From Colletes latitarsis (lineage: Eukaryota > Arthropoda > Insecta > Hymenoptera > Colletidae): a DNA stretch of 64,000 nt. Shown in pieces: positions 22,460-33,953 of this stretch (positions are counted from its first letter, which is position 1; each line of letters starts with the position of its first letter). A program made the translations under genes and the position numbers. The stretch covers positions 29,158,001-29,222,000 of the forward strand of contig NC_135136.1 in assembly GCF_051014445.1 (NCBI RefSeq). Reading direction: 5' to 3'. The notes under the pieces are model-generated. The model did no database searches. It worked only from the letters and a program-made list of their open reading frames with translations, and was not told where the DNA came from.

Positions 22460-23557
22460 CAGTGGTGCCAATATACAGGGTGTTCGGCCAACCCTGGGAA
22501 AAATTTTAATGGGAGATTTTAGAAGTCAAAATAAGATGAAAATCAAGACTACTAATTTGTTGATGGATATTTCGTTAAAAAGTTGTTAACATTTAAAGTT
22601 CCGCTCGTACTGAATGTTTTTCTAGAAAGTGCGTAGGAATTCGAGGGTATGTCTATTGACCAAAAATGATTGAAATTGTCCCCCGCAAACGAAAATAATT
22701 TTTTTAGAACGATTTGGGAAATTTTTTTTTTGCCGAAAAATTTAAGCACCTACCCCCTGTCAATTTTTCTTAAAAATTCATTTTTGATTTTTAATAATTT
22801 TTCCAGACGTCCTACAGAAAAGTTGCCTAATACTTTTTTGTAGGTACCCACAAGTTCTACTTCAGAAAAAAGTTTCACTGAAATATATTCACTATTGTAG
22901 GAGTTATGGCTGTTTGAAAATTGGACCATTTTTATGGGGTTTTTCTCATTTTGCGGGGTCAAGGGGCAACTTTCCGAATATTTTTGGAATTTCTACATAT
23001 TCTTCACCTAAATACGCGTTGTTTGTCTTTTGAAACATTAAAATCGTCCAATCCGTTCAGGAGTTATGACGTTTTAAAGATTTGCATGTTGGTCTAACAT
23101 TTCTGGCCTCTCATTCGATTTTCGGTAAACAATTTTTTCCCCGAAAATGCGTAGAATTTCGGGGGTATGTATAATGACCAAACCTGACTGTAATTGATCC
23201 CTGTAATTAAATATAATTTTTTTAATATGATTTGAAACTTTAATTTCGTCTAAAAATTCAGTACCTACTTGTATTTTTTTCTCGAAACTGAGTAGAATTT
23301 CGGGGGTATGTGTATTCACCAAAAATGATTGCAATTGATCCTCGCAACCAAATATAATTTTTTCAGAATGATTTCAAATTTTTTAATAACTTTTTAACGA
23401 AATCTCCAACAAATTAGTATTCTTGATTTTCGTCTTATTTTGGCCTCTAGAATCTCCCATTAAAATTTTTCCCAGGGGTGGCCGAACACCCTGTATATAG
23501 ACTTTCCAAAAATTCATATTTCATGGCCTAAGTTTGAACATGAGTTTGACACCACTG
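22460..23557. mobile_element. Remnant hAT-like termini split by an A element
   Basis: TATAACAGTGGTGCCA (22455-22470) and TTTGACACCACTGTTATA (23544-23561) are inverted partners on either side of the A copy. CAGTGGTGTCAAAC-type ends are common in hAT elements. Only about 80 bases of this element remain and no clean 8-bp target duplication is seen, so the family is tentative. Confidence 0.4.
22476..23493. mobile_element. Family A element, complete (1018 bp)
   Basis: CAGGGTGTTCGGCCAACCC at the left and its partner GGGGTGGCCGAACACCCTG at the right, with TA immediately outside both ends. This is the clearest intact copy for defining the family. Internal sub-repeats are as in the 16.7-kb copy. Two minus-strand frames (65 and 70 codons) together cover the frame that is continuous in other copies, split here by a frame change. 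Confidence 0.9.
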
Positions 23558-23561
23558 TTAT

Positions 23562-25307
23562 ACAGTTATACTTCTCATTGGAATTTTCTGTAATGTACAC
23601 GTGATGCGTGGTAATGAATATATCAAGCAAACTTTCGTGCATCTTTTGCGACCACGTCTCGCGACACACTGCATCGTATTTTACTAATTACTCGAACGAA
23701 GGACAGTTTCGTTTCGAGTTCGCTGCTCGCGTTTCCTTGGGCTACGATACACAAGTCGCATAGTGGGTCAAAGACATTGTTAGAAAAACCACAAACGACA
23801 CGTAGGAAGGAGAAACCATAAACATCGTGGGACTGCATTGGCACATTATATCAAACGGAATCACTGGCAAAACGAGTCGACCATAAAAGAGAGAAAAAGA
23901 ACGGAAGTGAAGCAGGTCGTTGGACATAAATCACAGGATGCGGTTAACGCAATAAGGAGGATATAATGATGACATATATCACCGTACTAATAGTAGGACC
24001 CCGATACGATCACGCTGGGCGATGGTCGCTAAGAAACAGCCAGAACTGCCCCCCAACCGTGCAGAAACGGCCGACCGTTTCGTACGCTTATAATCGGGCG
24101 ACTCGTCCGGATAATTACATTCGTTAAAATAACTCCGCCTTCGTCGACGTAACTACGCTCCCCCCAGCCCCTCGTAAGACACGGATTTTTTGCCGTATTT
24201 CTCGCCGCAATCCGGAATCGACGACGAGGAGCGTTTAAGGGTGTCCCGAACCGTAAGAACGGTTTTAACGAGATTATTCGATTTGACCGGGGACCTTCTC
24301 GTCCGTAAACCGGTTGAACGATCCGACGAAACTTTTCCCCATCCCCTATGATTCTTAACGTCCCGATAAATTCAGCCTCGTATATCTTCGCAACAAGAGC
24401 TGCCCGCCTCGGCCGGCTAACTGTATAAACGCACATCGATATTATCTTCATAACATGTAGCCGAGTTACCTACCGTAAGACTCGTTTTACGCTTATCCCG
24501 CGCTAGCAACCGGCAAAAAGACGAAGAATTAATTAGCGCCGCCGCGGCAAACGGAACGCGTGTCGGAGCAACTTAATTGCAAATTTCGAAACGGCACGGG
24601 GAAGGGAGAGGTAATTAATTTTGGGGAAGGGGAGGGGGCAGGAAAACTTCGCGTAGCACGCGAGTGACGTTTACTCGACGCATGAGTCGCGAGAGTTTCG
24701 CAACGGTGGGTCACGATTTCAATCAACTGCTTTTTTTCATTCATTGGCCAATCTAGGACGAAAACAAAGGTCACGTATGCAAGCATACGTGCAAATTTAT
24801 TAATAGTCGGCGGAGGAAGTTGCGCGATTGATTCGTGTTGCGAGGGTTCGTTTGAATCCATTCCCTGCTCATTATTTTTTATCACCATTTTTCATAATTT
24901 TAGAAAACACGAGTATGTTTGAATTATCGAGTGAATTTTTATATTTGGGACGGTTTCAATACAGTTATTACGTTTCCCTCTTTTCTTTTTGTAATATAAA
25001 ATTCTGTGTATTTGGAAAGTCTAAGTAGGAGAAAATTGAAATATAAACTTGTACACACTTGTAAAATTATATAATTAAATTAAAAATACTGTGTCGATGT
25101 TATATATGTTTTAATAGAAGACAGAAGTTTTTGTTTGTTGGAAATGCCGATATAAATAAAGTTTTGAAATATCAAATTCATGAAGTGTCTATAAATACAC
25201 GAATAAAGTTTAAAGAAACAATTGTCAATAGCTATTTACCCAAAAATAATGTCACTCCAAGCATTTAACCCTTTATTCACGAATGTTCAAACCAAATTGT
25301 TTTGGCG
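23562..25307. other. Unassigned DNA with a CpG-rich block at 24.0-24.88 kb
   Basis: The CpG-rich block has 140- and 119-codon minus-strand frames, but stops are rare there in all frames and neither shows domains or start context. It is probably host single-copy sequence, perhaps regulatory. From 24.9 kb it is AT-rich without features. Confidence 0.4.
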
Positions 25308-25962
25308 TTTTCTGAAGCCAGAAAAGCTTCCTCGTTTCATGCAAATCTTTAAAATGTCATAACTCCTGAACGAATTGAGGGATTTTAATGTTTCAAACGG
25401 CAAACAACGCATATTTTGGCGGAGAATATGTAGAAATTCTAACAATGTTGGAAAAGTTATTCCTTGACCCTGCAAAGTGAAAAAAACCTCATAAAAATGG
25501 TCCAATTTTCAAACAGCCATAACTCCTACAATAGTGAATATATTTCAATGAAATTTTTTTCTGAAGTAGAGCTCATGGGTACCTACAAAAAGGTGTTAGA
25601 CAACTTTTCTGTAGCACGTCAAACAAAATTATTAAAAATGAGAAACAAATTTTTAAGAAAAATCGACAGAGAGAAGGTGACTAAATTTTCTGGCGAAATT
25701 AAAAAATTTCATATCGTTCTGGAAAAATTATTTTCGGTTGTAGGGGGCAATTACAATCATTGTTGGTGAATACACATACCCCCGAAATCCTACGTACTTT
25801 CGAGAAAAAAATTCTTTACCGAAAATATACTGTGTGGCCGGAAATGTTTCTATAACTGTTTAACGAAACCTCAATCAACAAATTAGCATCCTTGATTTTC
25901 GTCTTATTTTGGCCTCTAGAATCTCCCATTAAAATTGTTCCCTGGGGTGGCCGAATACCCTG
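25308..25962 (-). mobile_element. Family A element, one end missing
   Basis: Runs in the opposite orientation to the 16.7-kb copy and ends GGTGGCCGAATACCCTG with TA after it. Its 101-codon plus-strand frame (25464-25769) is nearly identical to that of the 16.7-kb copy, so the two are closely related. Confidence 0.85.
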
Positions 25963-26002
25963 TATAACATTTTAACCTTATTTTTAACCCAACACCTTGT
26001 AT
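25963..26002 (-). mobile_element. Family B terminal scrap adjoining A
   Basis: TATAACATTTTAACCTTATT and then CAACACCTTGTA are the left terminus of B. This is the same A-B junction that is seen at 16.72 kb, in inverted orientation. Confidence 0.65.
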
Positions 26003-26167
26003 ATACGGATATTTGGGGTTTTCTTCTGCAATAGGTGGGCGTGTGTTAAGCTTGTGTGGCCAATCCTTATCCTTGATAAAACGATTTGGTGCCTCCTGTC
26101 GAACGATAATGCAGGACTAATCTCGTAGATATTATTCCTGGTACAATGGATGTGTGACTTATGGACA

Positions 26168-26558
26168 TTTTTCCATGACAGGTTTTAGTATTCTTCGAGA
26201 ATGTATACGATCTGTTATTTGCTTATAAAGTCATCAATAACTATCTAAATTGTCCCGAAATTTTACAATTAGTTTTTAATGCTCCGGCGAGAATTACTCA
26301 AAATATGGAATTATTCCATATTCCAACATTTAATCGACATTATACATACAATAATTATATTAATCGTATTCTTGTGCAAGCTAATCAGTTTAGTCAGCGT
26401 CTAGACTTCTTTAGCGGTCTCTGTATTCCTTTAAAAAGCTTGTCATTAGTGTTGTACGCACTGCATCTTATAACATTCGCAATTAACGAGACTTTTACAT
26501 ATATTTTATGCAACTGTACTATATCAAAGGGTGCACAAACCCGTGAATAAATAAATAA
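26168..26558 (+). pseudogene. LINE ORF2 C-terminal remnant with (TAAA)n-type tail
   Basis: An open stretch reads A-Y-K-V-I-N-N-Y-L-N-C-P-E-I and later M-E-L-F-H-I-P. This is the segment after the reverse transcriptase in several insect non-LTR elements, where K-x-x-N-x-x-x-x-C-P and F-x-x-P are typical. It is followed by a degenerate tail GAATAAATAAATAA at about 26545-26558. The reverse transcriptase itself is missing. A related fragment lies at 44.65 kb. Confidence 0.6.
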
Positions 26559-26667
26559 GTCGGAGCAAACACTTTATCAGCCATTGCTCTTGCGCTACTT
26601 CTATCAGGTTCTCTCGGGCGACCAAGCCTTTGTCGTGTAACTCTTTTCATTTTGTTTGAAACTTGTA

Positions 26668-27560
26668 GGCTCCTACTAGATTCGGGGAGCCGTTTTATTT
26701 AGTAAATAGAAAGTCCAATACTATTTACAACACTCTGAATTTATTTACAAATATATTCACGTGTGTTAACAGTTAACGTTTTAATGTTCTTCTGACTGTG
26801 CGTAATTTAACCGTAACTTGGAGCTGTTCTGAGTTTGTTCTAACTTGTAAAGGTTCTTGGTTCTGTTCTAACTCACTGATCGATATTATGCCCCGCAATT
26901 ATATATCTATTTTAAAATAGGTGGAGATTCTGTTTAGCCAATCAAACCAATCAAACCCACCCCTCGTGGGCCAGTTCTCAGACATTCGAAATCCCACCTA
27001 CTGAGGGTGGTACAGGTGTGGGCGTCCGCGGTCCCAAGGCGCAGGTATGGTCCCAAAGTACGGAGTGTTTAACGGCTTAATGGTACGTCAATTCGCTTTG
27101 TACCATAAAGTACTTACCAGATTACCAATCAATTTAAACTAATATTAAACTAAATGATGTGTCCGCTAATAAAATGTTGGAATTCTCAACAAAACTTTTA
27201 ACTAAATAAACGATCAACTAATAACTGGAACACACACGTTACTAACAAACAAGAATACTCAACAAAAACGGATGAGTCCTTTGCAGGGATTCTTTTCTAA
27301 CTTTTCGCGCAACCTTTCCGTCTGGAAACCTTTTTAATTCTGTATTTTTCTTTTTCGAATACTTCTTTTCTCAAACGTTCCGGTAACCAGACAAATAACT
27401 CGACTACCTTCAAAGGCCACATCCAAACGTCAACGCCAACCAGACGCACGTTTGCGTTTCCGATGACATTCTTTGCATCGATTAAATTTAGGTATCGATT
27501 AGACCCAACATAATTTTATTTACACAACGTGAAGTAATATTCAATTTGAGAACCAAAACT
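26668..27560 (-). mobile_element. LTR-like region containing repeat J
   Basis: Read on the minus strand the region has an ATATATAATTG TATA-like box, AATAAA near the end, a stem around GGCTCC/GGAGCC and a terminal GGAGCCTACA. Its distal 370 bases are repeat J, also at 5880-6235. Together these suggest an LTR, but the opposite end is not defined. Confidence 0.4.
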
Positions 27561-27589
27561 TTTTAATGGGTTCCGGCAAATAAATAAAT

Positions 27590-28560
27590 AACGTGACAGT
27601 CGATGTGTTAAGGAAGCCTGTCGAAACGAGGGAACTTTGTCGCGCGGGATCTCGAGGAATCGCGTGGCTTTTAATTTTCCCCATCGAAACGGTTATTTTT
27701 TCCTTTTTGTCGCGCGAACGGTGAAAGTCTCCGCAGCCTCCTATTTACTGGCACGAAAGAGCAACCGCGAAGTCGACGGGTCGGGAATCGTTTCTACGTG
27801 TACTCGGCGGATCCTTGCGCGTGCACGTAACGCAAATCATGCGGCAGAAGTGTAGCACGTGTTGTCAGCGCTCCGCGAGCCCATCTACGTGTAATAGAAG
27901 TTGCCTCGTACAATTACATAACGAGGGGATTTCAGTTTAAATATGGAAGCTGTCAATCTCCACCCGGTACACGGTGTAATTAATAATAATTGCCGCTCTC
28001 TTCGCCGCTCCACTTATTACCTCCGCTTTGACGGCTGATTAGCACGCTTTAACCGTAAATGACGCAATTCGTCGAATTAAAAATCGCGTGCTCGCCGACC
28101 AAATTGACGGTTCCACCGGGAATAATTGCATCCGTTTAATTATTCGGCGTTATTTTCGAGAAGAATTTTTCGTTCCCGAAACTGTTACCGGGCGCTGATT
28201 ATGTAGACTCGCGCCAGCGAGAGCGATCGCGCCAGATCATGCAAGTAGAACACGGCACGTGTTGTCAGACTCGACGTGTGTACGTGACCGTAGGTGTATC
28301 AGGCTGCATGAGTTCCCTTCGATTACACCAGCGGAACGTGCTCGAAATAAATGTTAAAATCACGATCGAGTCCGTGTTAAATGTGGACGGATCTGCAATT
28401 CGATCCTTCGGTATATCGTCTGCTCGAGTCATCCGAGATGAAAGTGAAACGTTGTTGCCTCTGTCTACAAAAACAGCCAGACAACTTCGTGCTACCCAGG
28501 CAAATGTGATTCTAACATTGTAATCGGTCGTTAGAAAAGCTCGTCGCAAAGTTTAATCGC
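27590..28560. other. CpG-rich host-like block
   Basis: High CpG content, no repeats, many TAATTA-type homeodomain core sites. Opposing 94-codon frames at 28.24-28.55 kb overlap and look like composition effects. It is probably conserved non-coding host DNA. Confidence 0.35.
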
Positions 28561-30288
28561 TTTCTCAACGAACTTTTGACCTTTTTTTTCATCAGATTTG
28601 ATAAACTGTTCTTGGTGATGTGTATAATCCTACTTTGAATTTAATTTTTCTCTAGACTTACGAATATTCTATATTAGAAATAAATTCTATATTTTAAATT
28701 CACCGCGTACACTCAACAGTCCGCGCGCTCTCTTTCTATTCTATTCTTTTGCACCATCTATCATTTTTTTTCCTTCTCTGTATCAACTCTCGACACTAGC
28801 GTCTTTATTAATAAACAGTGCAATATTTAACTACAAGTTTGTGTTAGCTTTAATAAGACTGTTTCTGATTCCGGCTGAATATCCTGAACCACTGATTCTA
28901 ACATTCTACATATTTTTATTGTAATACGTTGTGTTGACAGTTACATTAAAATGTAGTTTTTCTTTAAATTAGGATATATATTAATATCATTACATAAATT
29001 GCTAACAAATACTATTTATAAATTCTGTAACGTTACGTTTAGAATCGGAAACCCATCAAATTGACGTATTCCGTAAACCTAGTTTTAAATAAATTTGTAA
29101 TGAACTGAAATAAATGATAATCAAATGGTGCTATGTCTTTTAACCAAAGATCAATAGTTTTGTCAAATTTTTATTGTCATACGCGATTAACAGCTTTTCT
29201 TTGATTTCTTACATATACAAAAAGGATTGTTATTTAACTATATCCCATTTCCGAAAATTCTTGAATAAATAATTCATGAAAATGGAAAAGGAACAGTGTT
29301 CCGTGCAATATAGTTTGGAGAAGCAGTAACGAATCAGACTCCTTCCAGTAGTACGAGTAAATGTCATCGTGGACCACTCGTGGCAATAATTGAGTTTTAA
29401 TTAAAAACTTGGTGTTTGAATAAAAAGATGAATATAATTCAAAGTTTTTAACTTTAACAGCAAAGTGGTACCAGCTCTCGAGCGAAAAAATGTAATTAGC
29501 AGAGATCATAAAAGTACAACAGTCGCAAATAAAGCTTTTACAATCGAGGATAGCCCTCGTGATATAAGTGAAATAATTACAACGTTGATAATCTCGCATC
29601 GAGCTATCCAAAAAGTTACATTTGACGTTACTTTCATTGCTTATGAAATCGTTCGCGTACATTTCGACGACCCAGTGATGTTTAAATATCGTGGTGTACC
29701 CATTCGGCGGTCGTCTTTCCTCCCCATCAGGCAACAAGAGCGGAATAGTAAAATTCGCGAGAATCGTTAGGTTTCGTTGTAACAACGCCACGTCCGTGAG
29801 AATAAAAGAAGAAAAGATACGCTGGCGATGATCGCGTAAAGATCACTGGCGCCATGCTCACGATCTCGAGAACGTGAATTATATTGAGAATATTCGGTGG
29901 GACTGGTTCGTATTTTATTATTAATGTCGGCTATTAACGTCGGTAAACATCGAGAACCACGTCCTTGCTGCCCACGTCACGTGTTTTACGAACGCTATGT
30001 TTATTCTTCAAGAGAAAATTATTTAAAAACATTGGGAATTAGAAAATTAAAACTTGCTGCGAAAGATATTAAATACGACGTGATTCGTACAAAAATAATA
30101 CAATATTTCAAAATGAATAACATTTGAATATTTTCTTAGCTACGAAAAGAAAAGGAAGAAGTTTGATTAAGGAAAACGAGTATTAATTAAAGACATGTAA
30201 GAAGGAGAAATTCCCTCCAGATTAACACTAGATTTGTTCAACCTTGCCTAGTATTATTCTACACTCGATTATACCTGTATATAGCTAC
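28561..30288. other. Unassigned AT-rich DNA with one 185-codon minus-strand frame
   Basis: The frame at 29234-29791 (minus) is the longest outside a transposon. It is rich in aromatic residues and cysteine, starts M-A-L-L-Q-R-N-L, and has no recognisable domain. A 101-codon frame lies opposite it. I see no promoter or splice evidence and do not call it a gene. Confidence 0.3.
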
Positions 30289-30431
30289 TGTAGCGACAGT
30301 TCCCGCACTCGCCGGCAGAGGGCTACGCTCTCTCACAAGTACACGACCGACAAACTTCTCTTTCCTTTTCTTTTCTCCTGCTATCTCGCTTACTCACTTT
30401 CTCCACGCAGCAAACCACGAGAATACCACTT
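30289..30431 (+). mobile_element. Family D LTR, internally shortened
   Basis: TGTAGCGACAGTTCCCGCAC, GCCGGCAGAGGGCTACGC and CTCACAAGTACACGACCGAC match the D LTRs at 42.45 and 44.52 kb. The tail CTGCTATCTCGCTTACT matches the end of the 44.5-kb copy. The middle is deleted and the target duplication is unclear. Confidence 0.6.
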
Positions 30432-30597
30432 AGAGTAAAATATAGTATATTTGTCTACATAAATATTCATTTCACTTGTCAAGATTTGAGGGGTGGTCCT
30501 TCAAACCTTTATTTAATAGACATATGAAAATTCTTACAAAAGATGCAAGATAATTTTGAAAAATAGTGGCAATCGAACGTATCAACATAAAAGTATA

Positions 30598-31375
30598 TAG
30601 GGTGAGGCACGAATTAGTCTTCACGATTTTTCAACCCCTTTCGATGATTTGACAAAGAAATGTTTCCTAACACAGTTAATCAGTATTTAACCGACAAGAA
30701 ATTGCAGTATATTTTTAAATGAAACTAGGTATTTTTAACTTTTACTACACTATGACCTTCAGATGACATTGAAAGAAAAATTACCGTGACTCGATTGCCA
30801 CAATATTTGAAATTATTCGACACTAAGGCCTCGCATTTGGACGTAAATGAACGTAAACATTACGAATACTTTATTAATAGCATAACATTTATTCAACTTC
30901 AGAACTTAACACACAAAATAAGAGGAAAATTTCTACAAAATGTGTAGAGATGTACAAAGAAGTTCTTTAACTGAAGCTACACATAGGACTTTATTACAAA
31001 GAATAGAACTTTGCATTGCAGAAGGTGGAATGCAGTTCGTATATTTAAGTTAATTACTAATTACATGCACCTTTTTAACATACGTGTTGTCAGTTTGATT
31101 TTGTATAAATTTTTATTTTATTTTGTGTGTTAAATTCTGAAATTGAGTAAATGTCATGCCATTAATAAAGCATTCGTAATGTTTACGTTCATTAGTTTAT
31201 GTCTAAATGCGAGGCCTTAGTGTTATCTATCACTGAATAATTTCAAATATTGTGGCAATCGATTCATGGCAATTTTTTCTTCATCTTAAAGTCATCGTGT
31301 AGCAGGTCGTTGAATTGGTCTCGACGTCGCCTAAAATACTCTGAAGTTAAAAATACCTAGTTTCATTTAAAAATA
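30598..31375. repeat. Large inverted repeat (about 250-bp arms)
   Basis: The left arm (about 30680-30918) and right arm (about 31112-31375) are reverse complements, for example AAATGAAACTAGGTATTTTT with AAAAATACCTAGTTTCATTT. They share CGATTGCCACAATATTTGAAA and TAAGGCCTCGCATTTGGACG, and flank a spacer of roughly 200 bases. TATAGGGTGAGGCACG at 30598 resembles a Tc1/mariner-type end, but no matching right end was found. Confidence 0.75.
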
Positions 31376-31882
31376 TAACAGTAACCTTAATTTTTTTATC
31401 GAAAGTCAATTTGTTTTTAAAGTCCAAAAGCAATTAGAGTATTAGTCTGACCGATATCCATGATTCGATTCTCAACATGAGCCGTTTATTTTAAAAGTGG
31501 CGTAAGTCCATTTATGTTCGAATCGAGATATTGAAGGGTTTGCGTTGGATTAAATTAAAAAATATGGGTAACAGATGACATAGTAGAATAATGTTTCTGT
31601 GTTTTTAAAGGTGTCAAATTTATCATCCCAATTAGCATGATTAACATTATTTAAAAAATAATATGTTTTTGATGGCTATGATTGGACTTATGCCACTTTC
31701 AAAATCAATGAAATGACGTTTTCAACTCTTAAAAAAGCACAAGTCTATGGGAAAAGTAAATTTCCCTTGAAATAAAAATAAACGTATACACTTTTATGTT
31801 ATAAAATCAAAAAAATATTCAACTTTTATTCTTTGTTAAATAATTTTTACATTAAAATTAATATTGTTTTATTAATTATTAT

Positions 31883-32160
31883 TTAATCTTCTCCAGTTTG
31901 TGTATGCAGAAAGGATTTAAAATAACTATGGTGTGCACGTGGTATATAATGTAATAAATCCATTAAGTCCTTGTATTTTAGGTTTGTGAGTGGTCTCGTT
32001 TTCTTGTATAGTAGTGCCAACTTGATATTATTCAAGTTTTTCGGTCTTCCCCGTTGCGGTAGTAAATCCAACAAATTAAGCAATCCAAATTTAAGAAAAC
32101 TGTTCATCACTCTGGTTTTCAACGCAGATTGCGCGAGAACAATGCGCTTCTTTCTGTGGA
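31883..32160 (-). pseudogene. Coding remnant inside F, possibly transposase C-terminus
   Basis: The minus strand is open through R-K-K-R-I-V-L-A-Q, then F-L-K-F-G-L-L-N-L-L, and ends with L-L-H-Y-I-P-R-A-H-H-S-Y-F and a stop near 31883. The ending Y-I-P-x-x-H-H-x-F/Y is reminiscent of the C-termini of some insect transposase-derived proteins, but I cannot name the family. Its position between the F ends makes it the likely decayed transposase of F. A stop cuts the frame about 85 codons from the end. Confidence 0.35.
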
Positions 32161-32670
32161 CAGGCGCTGTTTATAACAAATTCATTGCACATTGATAATT
32201 CAACTATTACTTCGATGACACTATACAACAAAATAAAAAACCTACGATCTCATAAAATTTTATTGCATAATATTTTCCATATCCATTTGAAACTCTCACA
32301 ATGGGACTTACGCCATATTCAAAATAAACTTTTTCATCACTTCATTAGCCAGCAAATTTTCGCGTTACAAAATCTTAATGATTTTAAACATATTAGTGTA
32401 GCGACTTCGTCGCCACCACGCCTTCGCTAAAAGCAACATTTTATTGTAGGGGTTTGTACGAGCCCGGCCAGGGTCGAGGTGCGCACATGGCGACCATCGG
32501 TACAAGTCCGGGTTTTCCTCGGCGGCCAGAAACAATCACTGGTGTTGGCCACACGGCCAAAGCATTTTTCCCGCCGAATTTGGTGTCGATTTTGTAAGAG
32601 AAAGAAATACGCGCTGTCCTTGCCCTAGACCGGGTATAAAACCCCGGTAGGACAGAGGACCTCAAGCATT

Positions 32671-33953
32671 CGGCAGAATATTGGAAAGAATAATACTCAT
32701 CCAAATCAACGCACACCTCCACAATAACAACATCCTCATTCAAGAACAATTTGGATTCCGAGTCAAACATTCCACCATCCACCAAGCATTAAGACTCCAG
32801 GAGGACATTGCCCTGGAGGTGAACAAGAACCGGACGGTGGTCCTAGTTCTGCTAGACCTCCAGAAGGCCTTTGACACGGTCTGGCACAATGGCCTCCTCC
32901 TCAAACTCCATCACATCAATCTCCATACCCACCTAATCAAAATAGTACAAAACTACCTCACAGACAGACACATAATAGTTTCCTATAACGGCTCCCTCTC
33001 CACCCCAGGACTCCTATACACCGGGGTACCTCAGGGATCAGCCCTAGGGCCCATCCTATTCAACATCTACATCAATGACATACTCAAAAGCTCCAACACC
33101 AAACTTGCCCTCTACGCAGATGACACAGTTATCTACTCCTCTTCATGGCAACTTAAACAAGCAATCAAACATACCCAAAATCACCTTGACCATATTCTCC
33201 GATCCACCTCCACATGGAAACTAATATTAAACCCGACCAAAACCGAAGCAATAGTATTCACTCCAAAAAAACTGAATAATCCAGATAAGCTCGTAATAAA
33301 CAATCACTTCATCAACTGGTCCACTGAAGTTAAATACCTAGGTATATGGTTTGACAATAAGCTAAAATGGCACCACAACTCCAAAGATAGAGCCTACAAA
33401 GGCATAGGAATCCTAGCACGTAACAGCACACTTCCTATCAACCTAAAAATCCAACTTTACAAAACCTGTGTTCGACCCATCCTAACATACGGTGCACCTG
33501 TATGGTGCACCGCAGCAAAATCACACATAAATACACTCCAAAAAATACAAAACAAATACCTCAGTATCATACTCAACAAACCCCGATCCTACCCCACAGC
33601 ACTACTCCACATAGAAACGAAAATAGAACTCCTGCTCGACCACATAAAAACACTAGCCACCAAAGCACAGCATAACAACTCCCAACACCCAAACTTCCTA
33701 GTATCCTCCCTAGGCTACTATAAACTCACCGAATATCCGCTAAAAATCCGTTTGAAAACCCCCAAACTCTGTTGCATGACATGCCAATGTAAACCAGACT
33801 TTTGAAACTTTTCCCTCGATCTAAAACTCGAAATTAACACAATAAAACCACCCCACCTAAAAATCTTCAGACACTAATCATTCACTTTAAGTGCAGGTTA
33901 TAGGGCACATACCAAGATACTGCAAAATAATCAGAAAAAAAGGACAAAAAAAA
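32671..33953 (+). mobile_element. 5'-truncated Jockey-like LINE
   Basis: Starts within the reverse transcriptase domain and ends with an A-rich tail, ...AAAAAAAGGACAAAAAAAA. It is flanked by an imperfect 13-bp target duplication, GACCTCAAGCATT at 32658-32670 and GACTTTAGGCATT at 33954-33966 (10 of 13). The size is 1283 bp. It lies wholly inside the solo LTR. Confidence 0.8.
32672..33805 (+). CDS. Reverse transcriptase of a Jockey-like non-LTR retrotransposon (5' truncated)
   Basis: An RNA-dependent DNA polymerase that would copy LINE RNA at a nicked target. The frame enters at G-R-I-L-E-R-I, a conserved segment of the RT fingers, so the endonuclease and the N-terminal RT motifs are missing. 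Visible motifs: F-G-F-R near residue 25, L-L-D-L-Q-K-A-F-D (catalytic Asp) near 60, G-V-P-Q-G-S-A-L-G-P near 115, and L-Y-A-D-D-T-V-I-Y, the catalytic YADD box, near 143. Then come the thumb, with K-Y-L-G-I near 218, and R-P-I-L-T-Y-G-A-P-V-W near 266, as in Jockey ORF2. The frame stays open for about 378 codons without a frameshift, so the copy is young or lightly decayed. The usual first residue is not a Met; reading starts where the copy starts. C-terminal residues diverge after position 340 and the usual His/Cys region is not clear. Confidence 0.92.
   Translation, partial: GRILERIILIQINAHLHNNNILIQEQFGFRVKHSTIHQALRLQEDIALEVNKNRTVVLVLLDLQKAFDTVWHNGLLLKLHHINLHTHLIKIVQNYLTDRHIIVSYNGSLSTPGLLYTGVPQGSALGPILFNIYINDILKSSNTKLALYADDTVIYSSSWQLKQAIKHTQNHLDHILRSTSTWKLILNPTKTEAIVFTPKKLNNPDKLVINNHFINWSTEVKYLGIWFDNKLKWHHNSKDRAYKGIGILARNSTLPINLKIQLYKTCVRPILTYGAPVWCTAAKSHINTLQKIQNKYLSIILNKPRSYPTALLHIETKIELLLDHIKTLATKAQHNNSQHPNFLVSSLGYYKLTEYPLKIRLKTPKLCCMTCQCKPDF

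Noticed and set aside
24029..24888. 140- and 119-codon minus-strand frames
   Set aside because: Composition effect in a CpG-rich block; no recognisable protein.
29234..29791. 185-codon minus-strand open frame
   Set aside because: Longest non-transposon frame but no domain, start context, splice or codon signal, and a 101-codon frame lies opposite. I leave it as unassigned.
32441..32785. 114-codon minus-strand frame
   Set aside because: Antisense shadow across the LTR and the start of the LINE.
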